DNA of 64,000 nucleotides from Gossypium raimondii. Taxonomy: Eukaryota; Streptophyta; Magnoliopsida; Malvales; Malvaceae. Shown piece by piece: positions 1 to 14,295 of the stretch. The notes under the pieces were generated by a model. That model saw only the letters and a program-made list of their open reading frames with translations, was not told the origin of the DNA and ran no database searches. The translations under genes and the position numbers were made by a program. Location of the stretch: assembly GCF_025698545.1 (NCBI RefSeq), contig NC_068569.1, positions 1,922,001 through 1,986,000 of the forward strand, read 5' to 3'. Each line of letters begins with the position of its first letter. The first letter of the stretch is position 1.

Positions 1-1556
<1,556 letters not shown>

Positions 1557-3461
1557 TAAACCGGTTAATGAAGCTGGTGAAACCCATTGATATACTGTGG
1601 AGTTCAGCCTGGGTGTGGACTTAGACCTGCCTTTGATTTGATTGTTTCTTCTTTGATGCTGTGGCTTTCTTCCTCCATTTTTGATGCTTCAGGTTAGTTT
1701 ACTGTTGTGACTCCATATTATAAATATATGCATTGCTCCTCCCTTCGTTATAAATAAAATGTGTGAAATTTATTCAGCAGAATAATATTATTGTTAATGA
1801 TAAAAAAAAAAAACACCTTGTTTTTGTGTTTCAACTTTCAAGCTTGTTTTGGACCGGGTATAGCTTTTATTTATACGCCATCTCTCATTTAATTTTGGTT
1901 ATATTGCATTGCTTTGTTGATTTTAAATATCAAAATGCACTGAATTCATTTTAGATTAAAATATGTTTTAAGTTTTATACTCTTTATATATTTAGAATTT
2001 AGTTCTTTCACTTTTATTGTCAATAATTAATCCCTTTACTATTTCAGATTTAAAAATGAGATTTAATTGTTAATATTGTTACAAATATTTTATTTAATCT
2101 ACTTGTATAACATTGGTCAAATTTTTAAATAAAGTCAGTAGTCGTATAATAAAAATGTTTTGATGTAATGAATTTAACTGAGAAAAATGATAATTGAATT
2201 TACTTTTAAAATTCAAAAGTGGTGTAGAAGGATTAGAATTAAAATGTAGTAGAAATACATTTAGCATGTTTTAATTTAATTGGATAGCACATGAGATTCA
2301 TTAATTCAAGGTTAGAAAACAAATGCACTGAACGAGATAAATTGAATGAAAAAGTTGAACAAATAGGACGTAATCAATTTTGAACATGAGATTCAAGGTT
2401 CCACAATTATAGTATCATCTTTTCACTTGGACAAGATTTCATTCACTCCTAAAAGCAGTTTTGACCATATGATGTGGGTGACGAGATTTGCTTCAAAATA
2501 AAAGGAAAGAGGTAGATATAGGGATTAAACTAAAGTACTGTCTTGAATACATTGTTTTCGGCATTTCCTTATCGTTGAATTTCTTTGATATGCCTTGCCA
2601 CCTTGTAGTTCTCACCTCTTATTATTCAGTTTGACATTTCTCTCCTCTTTTTCAGTTTTCATTTTGGTGCCCCTATTTCAGAATAAATATTTCACAATAA
2701 AAAAACAGAACAGTAGCATCTAAAAAAGATTTCGAGTTGATGAGTTTTATCTTAACTCGATTTAAAATTATTTTGAGCTGACGAGTCTTATTTTATTATC
2801 TTAACTTGATTTGAATTTTTTTTAATAGAGTCGAGTAAAATGAAATTGAGTCGAATTAAATTGAGTAAAATTATTTGAATTAAATTAAAAATTAAAATGT
2901 TAAATTAAAATTTTGTTATAGTATAACTAATTTTATATTAGAGCACGTAAATTTAAAATCATATATATTTAAAAACTTTTTCAAAGTAAAATAATAAAAG
3001 ATAACATATTTTAGGATAATAAATTTGAATTATTAATTAACTTGTTTAGATACGAAATTTGTTATTTGAATTTTAAAATTCAATTCAATTCGGACTCGAA
3101 ACTCAAATAATTTATTTTGATTAATTTAAAATTTTATTTTATTTTTTTAAATATAATCGAATTTTATTCATCTCTAATTTTAAATTATTTTATGATATAG
3201 GTACAAAATCCAACCCAAGTTAAGTATGAATGTTTATTGCCACATAATCGGGAGACAAATAAAAAGCAAAATCAGAATCGACCGAACACCTGTACTTTTA
3301 TTGCGTTACTGCATGATCCAAATTCGGATCGGAGCGAATCTTCCGCGAATATACAAACATGTTGGTACAATATTTGATCTTATCACAGTATCGAACAACT
3401 AAAAGAGTAGAAAACAAAGAGAAAATCAGCGAGAAATGAAAAGTGGGACTCTTTCTCTTAA

Positions 3462-3493
<32 letters not shown>

Positions 3494-5918
3494 ATAAAAA
3501 ATTGATCACCTCAACTAATACCTGATGTAATGAAAAATAATCTTAATTATCATGAACTTTATAAACTTAAAATAAGATGGATTTGATGTTTTATTTTAAA
3601 AGGAAAAAAGAGCTAGATAAACTCAATGTTTTATTAAAAATATAAATAAAATATGATCAAGTTTTTCTAAATGTTGTTAGATGATGGCTCAGCACTTTTG
3701 GTATTGTCTTCCAATTCTATCTAGAATACAGAGGTGCTGTTGGCGAGTTTATAAAAAGACAGCAACATATTGAATGTCTAAAAAAGTGAGTGAGCCATTC
3801 TAACAACATATTTTGACACTTATTCAATTCGCTTATTCCATTTACTCTAAATTATCTTGTTTATCTTATTAACAAAAATAATTACTGTCAATTTATATCG
3901 AGGATGTTTAGTAAACAAAATTTAGGTACAAATAAAAGGTTGGGTAGTTAAACCCTCTAATTATACTGTTTGGTGAATGGAGATTTGTAATAGCTTATTG
4001 AGCTAAAACATCCAAAACAAAAAACGTAGTGATGAACAATTTTTTTCATAACTAATTGGGAATGAGATATGTGGAATGACATGTCTGATTATGCTTGTTC
4101 AAAAATTACTCCCTTTATCACGTGCTCTCAAACCAAATAAGGAGTGCCAAGATATGAGTAGCCTCCATTCTAAAAAAATTCACTAATTAGGTTATGTACT
4201 CTTGATTTATTTTTAATTTACTCGTGTAAAATGATTTCTTACGCAACTTGATAAATTTGCAAATAAGGAAATTAAGAAATTTTTTTATTTAAATTTTCAA
4301 AAATATCCACTAATTAATTTTCATAATGAATATTTTAATTCCTTAGTAATAATGTTTTATTTCAATAATTTCACCCAATAAAGACTAAAGTATTATAAAC
4401 AAATAAATACTTAATAATAAAATTTGTCATTTTTCACCTATTAACTTTCAGCTAAGTTTTACCAAATATTTGTAAATAAACTGTGAATAAAATCAGTTGA
4501 TCAAACCAACCAGTGCAATCAACTATCAACCAATTGTCAAATGGTATCATTATCTTTGGCTTTAAAATAATATAAAAATTAAATTGTCTTAATGTTTTTT
4601 AAAAGGAACTAAATTATTTTTTATTCTATACAAATATAAATAATCGGACAAAGACAAAGAAAAGCTTATAAAATGGAGACAAGCAGCATAAATTTGGGGG
4701 TATATAAAAAAAAATGCTCTCCAAGGTCAAGGGCCTAGCTAGTACGAATGAGTAGAATTTAATCTTTTAGGGCTGAAGCATGTGAACCAATGGGGAAGCG
4801 GCACCTTCATGTCATAAAGCCTTACGCCACAACGCGCGAGGCCAAAAAGAAATGCCGAAAGCAAATGAAATGACTGTATCAGCCTATAAATTATTATTTT
4901 AATTATTATTCAACAACAACAATAATAAACCTCATTTATTTATTCATTATAAAAGTTTATCTTAAATTAAATGCTCACGTATTAAAATATCACATGATAA
5001 CATAATGACGTTGACTCTTGTTTGCTATGCTTACCAATATTAATTTTATATCTTATAAATAAACACACTTCCTTTATGAAACAATAATTTAAATTGAATA
5101 TACTTCTTCTGCTTTTTTAATTTTTAATTTTAAATATAATTATTATCAATGTTCCCATCTGTTTGTTTAATTTATTGATATAATTTTTAAAATAAAAATA
5201 TTTTAAAATTTTAAATCACATTATAATAAATTAATTTTAATAATATTAATCATTACCTTTTATTTTAAAATAAAAATTAAATTTAATCATAAAAATAGAG
5301 GTAGTTAAAAGCATATTTTAATCTCAGATTTTTTTTTGTTATAATAAAAAATATTTGTATTCATTTTATGCTCTAAAATCAATCATTTTGGTATTTTAAA
5401 TTCCACTAAAAAAATTCCGCTCCGCCTCGGATTTATTATATTGTAGTTATGGAATCCATCTGACATTAAGGCACGGGGCCTCCCGACTATAGTCATTTGT
5501 CTTCTTCAGCTACAATTGTTTATACACTGAGGGACCACGTCACTAATTCTAAAGCTGAGACGCACAAAAACCATCGTATCAGGCGCGTGTGTCAAGCACT
5601 CTTCCTAGACTCAAATAAGCTTGTAAAAATATCTAAAACTAAACACCGTTGGGACCAAGACGTGTTGCTAAAAGATGATAAAAGCGGAACCATGTGGGTG
5701 CCCATCCCGTGACCCAACAAATATCAAAGCCATCTTGATTCTAGCCACGACACCACCCTTTTTCCTTACTGTACAGTTCCTCCAATTATATTTAGCCTTT
5801 TGTATTTATATATTACAGTTCTTCTCCATTTCTACCACAAACATCTTCATTTCAAGTAAAATAAAAACCCAAACTTTTTCTTTAGTTTAGAGGGGAATTG
5901 GCACAGAAAGGTTAAGCT
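1557..5918. other. Intergenic, AT-rich, no gene seen
   Basis: 3' flank of the kinesin gene and upstream region of HSFC1. It holds low-complexity AT-rich DNA, an (AT)n microsatellite around 3461-3488, and a stretch at 2720-3180 rich in GAGTCGAGT/ACTCGA-like words that looks like old repeat debris. Short open frames here have no recognisable motif. The last 400 bp before HSFC1 are less AT-rich and include CCACGTCA at 5535-5542, an ACGT-core element. Confidence 0.5.
5803..5812 (+). promoter_or_regulatory. Candidate TATA box of HSFC1
   Basis: TATTTATATA lies about 120 bp upstream of the HSFC1 start codon, which is plausible spacing for a short 5' UTR. No clear array of inverted nGAAn heat-shock elements was seen next to it. 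Assigned by position and sequence only. Confidence 0.4.
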
Positions 5919-5972
5919 ATGATGCTAAGATGGAGGGTAACAGTACCAATATTGTTGCCTCTTTCGTTGTGA
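5919..5972 (+). other. Overlapping upstream ORF at the HSFC1 start
   Basis: Two consecutive ATG codons at 5919 and 5922 open a frame of 17 codons ([17 protein letters not shown]) ending in TGA at 5970-5972. It runs across the HSFC1 start codon at 5930 in another frame. The first ATG has G at -3; the HSFC1 ATG has A at -3 and G at +4, a stronger context. If both ATGs are in the mRNA, ribosomes starting early would miss the main frame, lowering HSFC1 output. The regulatory role is inference. Confidence 0.45.
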
Positions 5973-7055
5973 AAACTTATCAGATGGTGAATGATCCGAT
6001 GACTAACACTGTGATCACTTGGGGTAAAGCTAATAACAGTTTCATAGTGATAGACCATTTAGTTTTCACTCAGAGGATTTTGCCTGTTTACTTCAAGCAT
6101 AGTAATTTCTCTAGCTTCGTTCGTCAGCTTAATACTTATGTAAGTAGTAAATTTCAATTGAATCTGATATCTGTATTTATCTGTATATATATACTAATAT
6201 ACGTATATTGTTTAGGGTTTCAAAAAGGTGGATCCAGATAAGTGGGAGTTTGCAAATGAATGGTTTCTCAGAGGGCAAATGCATTTGTTGAAGAACATAG
6301 TGAGGAGAAAACATAATAAAAATCTAAACAGGCAAGTGAAAGCTGAGGGTTTAAACGAGGAGGAGGAGGAGGAAGAAGAAGATATAGTGATGGAAATAGC
6401 GAAGCTAAAAGAGGAACAAAAGTCTTTGGAAGAAGAGATAAAAGGCATGAATAAGCGTTTAGAAGCCACCGAGAGACGGCCGCAACAAATGATGGCGTTT
6501 CTTTACAAAGTCGTCGAAGACCCTGATCTCCTTCCACGTATGCTACTCGAAAAGGAACATAAAAAGCAGCTTAACCCCAACAAGAAGCGACGGTTGATGA
6601 CGGTGATGCCATCATCTGCACAGTCATCCTCTTCGAGCCTGGCGGTTTCAAGTAATTCAGTAAAATCTGAAGAGGAAGACGAATGTCATGCAGGAACAAT
6701 TTCGTCACTAGAAACTGGATACGGTATAGGCAACAACAATTTTCGTTACTCGAGTTATCAATCGTCGCCATCGCCTGAGGATTCTAAAGAGTTATTGGGG
6801 CATAATAACAATCAGTTTGTGGGGCAATTCATGAATTACGGCTGCGCCACAGTAACAAGGCAATTACCTTCGGTTATTGTGGCTCCGTCTGTGATTGTAA
6901 ATGGCTTGACGGTGTCGTCGTCAGTGACGAGTAGTAAAGCAGGGTATGCTGATAGGAATGAACAAGTGGGTTATTTTGGAGAATTAGTGGCGGAAGAGAT
7001 GGAGGCGCGTCCACCACTGCCTTATCCATTTTCGCTGTTAGAGGGTGGCTTTTAG
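5930..7055 (+). CDS. HSFC1: Heat stress transcription factor class C (HSFC1)
   Basis: Two exons, 5930-6139 and 6216-7055 (TAG), encode 349 residues. The 76-bp intron interrupts the DNA-binding domain after RQLNTY, the conserved HSF intron position. Residues about 10-103 form the winged-helix domain ([62 protein letters not shown]). Residues about 127-175 form the HR-A/B coiled coil, preceded by eight consecutive Glu (118-125). KKRR at 193-196 is a likely nuclear localisation signal. The stretch [20 protein letters not shown] and the C-terminus [11 protein letters not shown] match my memory of Arabidopsis HSFC1. Class C HSFs bind heat-shock elements in the nucleus but lack the class A AHA activation motif; none is seen here. 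An overlapping uORF may limit translation. Confidence 0.95.
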
Positions 7056-8243
7056 GTTTTTTTTTTTTTTTTTAGATTGTTAATAAAGGAGCATATATGT
7101 AATTAAATGGTTAGAAGTTTAACTTGACTTCATTATGAAAGGTATTTTCAGATTATGAATATTAATATTTTCAAAGTTTGTAGTTAGAGAGATTATACTC
7201 AATATTTATTAAGAATGTTTTGTATTTTTTATATATCAATAAATTAATAAATACTTCAAAATTTTGATTAAAAAAATTATAGTTATTATCATGAGACATT
7301 TTTGCTATTTAAGATTAAAAAAAAAAACATTTGCAAATAATAAATGTTATATCTAATAAAATTTAATATTGGTTGATTTCTTTTACTAATATAAAACTAA
7401 TCGAAAGGGGCTCCAATAATAAAGGAATGTCCATTCACCTCAATCAGTCAGCTGGTTGTTATAGGTTGGGCTACCCAACAAACAGCATGTAACCTCACCT
7501 CGTCTAATAGTCCAACTTTTCTTTCAAAAGAACATATGCACCGAAGCCGTTTCAACACCATGTGACTGTTATATCTTTCTGCTCAACTACGCAACAAATA
7601 AGTGTGTGCTTGTTTGTTTTCAGTTAATTTCTGTAAATCATAATTATATGGATTTAGTTTTATTATTATTTGATTAAAATTTGTTCTTCTATTTTCCTTC
7701 AATTGCTTTATTTTAGTTCTAAGCTTAACGGATTTTGTTGCTATCGTTAAATAATGACATATTGTTAGTTCCACCTGTATTGGCCACATCACCAACATAT
7801 TCTAACTGGTGGTCAGAGATGAATTTAAGGGTTGGCAATGCCATGTCAATATTTAAATTCTAAATAATTTTCTTTTAGGTCTTTTTACATTTTTAAATTT
7901 TTATTTTCATATTATGATTATTCATAAAAATGATAAGTTTGTGCTACCAAGTTTTAAAACTTTTATAATTTAATTTCTTTTATAGAATTTATAATTTAGT
8001 AACAATTTTAGTTTAATCTGTAAACTAATATAAGGTAGTATCTAAATATTAACTAGGTAAAAATAAACTTCAATAATTATAATATTTAATACAAATCGAG
8101 CATTTAACTTATTTTGTTTTTTTCTAAATTTTAATGGTCAAGATTATTTCAAATTAAAAAAAACATTATTAAAAATACGGGACGCTTTCAACATGTATAT
8201 TTTATATAAATATCTTGGTCCCCCTATCAACATTTCTAACTTC
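7056..8243. other. Intergenic between HSFC1 and the first LTR
   Basis: Starts with a poly-T tract just after the HSFC1 stop, then AT-rich DNA. The part around 7620-7830 has features of a degenerate MITE or other repeat. No supported gene. Confidence 0.4.
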
Positions 8244-8248
8244 GCTCC

Positions 8249-10413
8249 TATAACAACCCGTTTTCAGTGAAATTAGAAAAGTGGTTTCGGGACCATAAAT
8301 TCGAGCTCGTAAGAAAAAATATTTTAAAATCATTTTTTGGTCTACCGTATGATAGGAATATCGTATAAAAATTCATTAAGAAAATTTTACTAATTACATG
8401 ATTAATTAATAAAAGGATCAAATTGCATGAAATGTAAAAGTTGAAATATAGTAGCTAAAATGATCAAATAGCTATGGAATTCAAAATTTTAGGTCCTTAT
8501 ATGTAAAATAGACCATTAAGAGGAGTTAGTAGATAAGTTTGATGATTCATCCATGGAAAATTAATTAAAGAAAAGGACTAAACTGGAAAGTAAAAATAAT
8601 AAAAGATAATAATTAATTAAATAACGAAAATATCATCTTTTTCTATGAAAACCCTAGCTAAGAGAAGAGAACTCAAGCAAGTTTATTTGGTTTAATTGGG
8701 TAAGTATTCTTGTCCCGTTTTTAATGATTTTATGTTTCGATATTGTAATAGCTTAATTTAGCTATCTCGTGGATTAATTTGTAAAGTTATCAAAGTACTA
8801 GGATTTTTCCATGGATGGATATGCATGAATTATGAAAATTTATGGTAAAAAATGAAAGATTGCAACTTTTGTAAAGTGAATTTGGATGAAATTATGATTT
8901 AAGGACTAAACTGTAAAGATGTAAAATTTACGGAAAAATTCTAAATTTTATGAATTTCATGGGCTGCAAATATTACATGTAAAAAATCGGTTGGGCTTGG
9001 AATAAGGATTAAATTGCATGAATTTCATTTTTTGAGCCTAGGGACGAAAGCGTCATTAATTAAAAGTATAGGAGCAAAATAATAATTTTGCCTAGGATGT
9101 GAATTGAATTAAATTGAATAGGAATTGTATTAAATTGAGCTAAATTTACTCGTATAAATCTGGATAGATCAAATAATGAGCTAGATCGAGGTAAAGAAAA
9201 AGTAATGGATTAGTAGCATATAAGTTCATGAACATTGTTGAGGTAAATTTGTGTAACTAAATTGAGAATTTATATGTGTTAATTGAATTGTATGTATGTG
9301 ATTGTATCATTGCCATGTACACGAAATGGATTACATATATGTGACAAAGTCCGATAAATATTAAGTCCCATTTGAATAGATGAAATTCGATTGGATACAG
9401 GGTTCCCAAATCGGTTATGGTTCTGCATATGTTGCAGACACACCATATCTCAAAAGAGCGTCCCATTATTAGCCCTCTCGAGCTTCCCGTTATATGATTA
9501 TTGCGAGCTTCCCGATAATAGCAAACTTATTTTTTGGTATAATGACATGTATAGGTTAAATTGGCCAAATGATGGCATAATAATATTTGGTTGAAACTAG
9601 TCGCTGGTATGGCTTGTGTTTGGTATATTTTGAGATGTAAATATATGGCCTAAACATGTTTAATGTGTGTTTGAAATGGTTGAATGATATAAGTAAGGGT
9701 TGCATGAATTGGTAAAATATATTTATATGGCCAATTAGGTAAGATTGAATACTTGGAAATATGGGATGTTATGACATGTATTGAGCTTGAAGTTGACCTA
9801 AATTGAAGGTCTTATTATGACTTGTAATGGTACAAAATTGGTTGGTTAGGTTGATGCCAAGTTGGGTGAGAAATATGACCTTGGAAATGGCCTATTTTTG
9901 TCTACACGGGCATGTGTCTCAACCGTGTGTGACACACGGTCATGCACACAGGTGTATGGTTTGGCCGTGTGTCCCCTGCATCTTAAAAATTGGGAAACAG
10001 AATGCTCAGAATTGTTCATACGGGCAGAGACACGGGCGTGTGTCTTAGCTGTGTGTAGCACACAGCCTAGCACACGGGCGTGTGGCTTGGCCGTGTGACT
10101 CAAGTCAGTAAGCAACCTAAATTGGACACGGGCTGGGACACAACCATGTTCCCTATTTCGAATACCCACACGGGCGTGTGTCCCCTACACCTAGGAAAAA
10201 ATTAAAATTTTGCTAAAAAATTCTCTGAGTTCCCAGTTTAGTCTCGACTTGGTTTGAATGCATATTTTGGGCCTCGATGGCCCATTTAAGGGACAATATG
10301 ATTGATTTCGGATATGAATAATAAAAGATATGAATTAACTGTATTTTATCTGTAAACTCCAATAATGCTCTGTAACCCTATTCCGGTGACGGATATGGGT
10401 TAGGGGTGTTACA
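8249..10413 (+). mobile_element. Solo LTR (about 2.2 kb), Gypsy-type, + orientation
   Basis: The left end TATAACAACCCG is a degenerate form of the family start TGTAA(C/T)A(A/G)CCCG. The right end is CCCTATTCCGGTGACGG...TTAGGGGTGTTACA. The flanks GCTCC (8244-8248) and ACTCT (10414-10418) differ only by two transitions, so they may be an eroded 5-bp target duplication. There is no gag-pol coding, primer-binding site or second LTR, which fits a solo LTR left by recombination between LTRs. It shares blocks such as GAGCCTAGGGACGAA with the two following LTRs. It carries GAGCTTCCCG repeats near 9478-9515 and a palindrome-rich field at 9898-10190. Short open frames inside (for example 9827-10169) are by-products of these repeats. 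Confidence 0.75.
9898..10190. repeat. Field of CACACGGGCGTGTG-type palindromes in the first LTR
   Basis: Many variants of CACACGGGCGTGTG, GGCCGTGTG and ACACGGTCATG recur in both orientations (for example around 9904, 9943, 9970, 10032, 10076, 10090 and 10168). Each unit is nearly self-complementary, so the segment could form several short hairpins. It is also more GC-rich than its surroundings. A matching field lies in the inverted LTR at 10800-11180. Confidence 0.85.
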
Positions 10414-10799
10414 ACTCTAGCTAGTGGTGTTAGAATCTATTAACCTTCAAAGGTTAAAATAATAGTAGAGGAACTAAATTCATACAAAAATGAATCGTAC
10501 AATTATATTTAAGATATATTGTTTTTACATTGTATAAATTATAAAATTCTGATAATTTTGTGAAATAGTTTGTAACACCCCTAATCCCTATCCGCCGCCG
10601 GAACAGGGTCATGGAGCATTACCGGAGTTTACAGATCAATTACAGAAAAATTCATATAATTTAAGATTCATATTCGAAATAATTCATATTGTCCCTTAAA
10701 TGGGCCCTCGAGGCCCAAAATATACATTTAGATCAAATCGGGATTAAACAGAAAACTCAGAGAATTTTTCGCGAAATTTTAAAAATTTTCTTAGGTGCA

Positions 10800-11180
10800 G
10801 GGACACACGCCTGTGTGGCTAGGCCGTGTGGCTCACACGGCCAAGTGACATGCGCATGTCTTAGGTCGTGTGGGCATTCAATGTGAGGCACATGGCTGTG
10901 TCCCAGCCCGTGTAACTCTCTGACTTGCGTCACACGGTCATCCACACGAACGTGTGTTAGGCAGTGTGGACAATTTAATTTTCGAAAATTAGGTGCAGGG
11001 GTCACACAGCCAAGTCACACGCCCATGTGCTAGGCCGTGTGTCACACACGACCAAGTCACACACCCGTGTCTCTGCTCGTGTGAAAATATCCGGGCATTC
11101 TGTTTCTCAATTTTAAGGATGCAGGGGACACACGGCCAAACCACATGCCTATGCGCATGACCGTGTGTCTACCCATGTGG
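10800..11180. repeat. Second field of CACACGG/CCGTGTG palindromes
   Basis: Dense variants of ACACGGCCAAGTCACACGC, GGCCGTGTGGC and CCGTGTGTC occur on both strands, as in the first LTR. The open frame on the minus strand here (10757-11005) is a shadow of the repeat. Confidence 0.85.
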
Positions 11181-11444
11181 ATGAAAATAGGTCATTTTCA
11201 AGGCCACTTTTCTCATCTAAATTTTCCTTCAACCTACGACACTTGAATACATTCGCCAACCAATTCAAGACATTAAAACCAAGCCCAAAATCATTCTTAT
11301 GCATGATATATCAGCACATGTATTTTAAGTATTCAAATTTATCTATTTGTATAATCATATAAGTTTATCAAAATTCAATCTATCATACCAAACACATATA
11401 TATTACAATGATATAACCTCCTACATATACATCAAACATACCAT

Positions 11445-11468
11445 AACTAGCCATTCCAATGGCTAGTT
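11445..11468. repeat. Perfect short inverted repeat
   Basis: AACTAGCCATT and AATGGCTAGTT are exact reverse complements separated by two bases. It lies inside the reverse LTR and could form a tight 11-bp stem. No function can be assigned. Confidence 0.7.
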
Positions 11469-11613
11469 ACAACCAACTATATACATGTCATTAAACCAAA
11501 ATAAGTTTACTATTTATACCAAAACGAGCTGGAGGATAGTGTGATGTTGCTCTGACCACGTCCAACCTTCACGAGCTTCCAAGTACTATAAAACAGAGAA
11601 AAGAAAATCGAGT

Positions 11614-11618
11614 AAGCA
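11614..11618. repeat. Left target-site duplication AAGCA
   Basis: AAGCA directly precedes the TG terminus at 11619 and is repeated exactly at 14651-14655 after the CA terminus. Confidence 0.85.
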
Positions 11619-13985
11619 TGTAATAGCCCGATTTTCAAAAATGTCAAAAACAGTGGTACGAGATCATCAAATTCAGAAAATAAGCTTGTAAATTTCATTA
11701 TTAATAATTACGAGCCAAATATGATTTTTAAGAGATTTTTGAATTAGTAAATTGTGTTTTATAAAAATTTATTAAGTCAAGAAATTGAGGAAAAGAGGTA
11801 TCGAGACCTCGATGTTATAAACTGAGCCATAAATATTTTTATAAATATTTACGAAGTGTCAATATGGTAGTGTTAAAGTTTCGTCAGAAAATTTTAATGT
11901 TTCGGCAGTTAATTAATTAAAAAGGACTAAATGGAAAATATGCAAAACTTGCTAAAGTGAGTAAATAGTATAACAATTAAATAAGGAAGGCCTAAAAGAT
12001 AAATGGACCAATTTAAGTGGCTGAGATGACATACCGTTAAAAAAATCTAGGATTTTATGTATTTAAGGACAAAATTGGAATTACAAAAAGTTTATGTGGC
12101 CAAATTTTATTTTAAGGATTTCAAGACCATTTCTTCTTGAAATTTCGGTGGGAAACAGCCATGGAAGAGGGTTTGGAGCTGGTATTCCATATTTTGGCTT
12201 CAAGTAAGTTTAATTATTGCTTTTTCCTTGAAATTTTTATATTTTTTGACTTTTACAATTAGGTCCAACTTGGTATTCTACTAGTTTCTCATTTTTTTGA
12301 AAGTTTTGGAAGATACCAATGATAAGTTCATATGATTTTTTTATTTTATGATGAGATTGAGATGTTAATGGATGTTTAAAGGTGTTTTATTAAAGAATTC
12401 TGGATGAAAACATGTTTTAGGGATTGAATTGAAAAGTATTGAAATTGTGGATAACTTCTGAAATTTCATGGAATCCATGGGCAGTTATTGATATGTATGA
12501 GAATTATTGGTCTTGAATCAATGATTATAATGCAAGAATTTCATTTTCCGAGCCTAGGGACGAAGTTGTCATGTATTAAAAGTTTAGGGTCAAATTGGTA
12601 ATCAATATTTTACACTAAAACAGTTTTGGGCAGCCGCAGTGGTCTAACTTTGAAAAATCACCAAAAATTGTGGGAATTGAATTAGAAGATAAATAAAATA
12701 TGAAATTAAATCTTATTGAGTCTAGTTTATCATAGAAGAAATGGTGTAAGCAATGGAATTGAAAATCATGAGATATAATTAATTTTGTGAGACAAGGTCA
12801 GAATGATTTCGAGTTCCCCTGTTCTGAATTTGGAAAATTGTTAAAAATTGTAAAAAAATAATTATGAGTAATAATTTATATGATTAGAATCCTTAATGAG
12901 TCTATTTTTAAAGGAAATAAACAGAAACATCATCCAAATTTTGTACAATGAGATAATTAATTTTTAGTGAAGAGATGTCAGAACTGTCGAGCAGTGAAAC
13001 AGGGGAAACTTTAAAGAATAAACTGTACTAGTTGGCTAAACCAAAAATTCTGAAATTTTTATGTTAAGAAGATATGTGAATCTAGTTTCGGGAAAAATTT
13101 ACGGATCTTAATTTTAAGTTTTGTATCTCTAGGGAAAAATAATTTAGTGACTCTGACTCGGATAAACAGCTTTGAATATACATGTGAGTGAATAGTGAAA
13201 TTATAGTTAATGTTGTTTAAGTGTGTTATACACATTAAGGATGTGGAATGGAGAGGAGGAGGAGGAAAATTGGGAAATATATGAATGATTTGTGTATAAT
13301 CGGTCATATGTTTGATTATAATTGATAGATGATGAAATAGAAATATGCTTATATTTGTGCATTATTGGACATGGTTTAAGCCCATGTGTGAAAATAAAGT
13401 TTCATAGTATGTGTGTATGGTATATTCGATATATGATTTGGCATGAAACAATGTCATGAATGGTTTATGAATTAACACATGTTGGTAAGCCTAATACATG
13501 AATAAATGTTGTGCTCATCCATGCTTATAATGCTTATGCTATATGTGTATTTGGCTAACATATTTGGTATACATGCTTAGGCTTTGGCCAAGTAGTGGCT
13601 AGACTATGCCACATTAAATTTATAAGTTATGCATTGATATGGTTTATTATGTGGTTAGCCCCAAAAAGAGTTATGTTTAAATACACTAGCTTGCGACTAT
13701 GGTTGAATGATGTGTTTATATCTTGAGTGATGTGCATAGAAAACGAATGTGGAAAGATAATGAAAAGTAAGTTCATATGGCTGAACTTTTATGATTAATG
13801 GTTAATGTGGGAATGATATAATGTATCAATTCGTATATTGTTGTTGAATTATGATTATGGTAAAAATAAGAAGAAAATGAGATTGTTAGTTCAAATTAAG
13901 GGATACGCAGGATTGAGTACATACGTTCGGTAACCAGTGATGATGAATTGACGAATAAGTCCATGGTGGATCCATGGCAAAGTGT

Positions 13986-14261
13986 GAAACGTAGGTATGG
14001 TATTTCAATGAAGAAAACCATACTGAGTTGTGAAAAGTAGGTATGGTATTTCGGTAAAGAAAACCATACTGAGTTGTGAAAAGTAGGTATGGTATTTCGG
14101 TAAAGAAAACCATACTGAGTTGTGAAAAGTAGGTATGGTATTTCGGTAAAGAAAACCATACTGAGTTGTGAAAAGTAGGTATGGTGTTTCGGTAAAGAAA
14201 ACCATACTGAGTTGTGAAAAGTAGGTATGGTATTTCCGTGAAGAAAACCATACTGAGTTAT
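13986..14261. repeat. Six tandem 46-bp units, each an imperfect hairpin
   Basis: GTATGGTATTTC begins near 13995, 14041, 14087, 14133, 14179 and 14225: six units of exactly 46 bp, followed by a broken copy near 14329. Within each unit GTATGGT pairs with ACCATAC, and TTTC with GAAA, across a short AT-rich loop. Internal units are almost identical; the first and last differ more, as expected from unequal crossing-over. Open frames on the minus strand (up to 121 codons) exist only because the unit lacks stops and 46 is not a multiple of three. Confidence 0.93.
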
Positions 14262-14295
14262 AGCAATGTGAAATATTCAAGCAAATCGTGACACC

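Noticed and set aside
9827-10169. Cys/His-rich open frames in the LTR (both strands)
   Set aside because: They arise from the CACACGG/CCGTGTG palindromes; composition is repeat-driven, not zinc-finger-like.
13886-14280. Open frames of 87-121 codons on the minus strand with a repeating YRNTIPTFHNSVWFS pattern
   Set aside because: They are translations of the 46-bp tandem repeat, which lacks stops; the unit length is not a multiple of three, so frames cycle. No start, promoter or family supports a protein.
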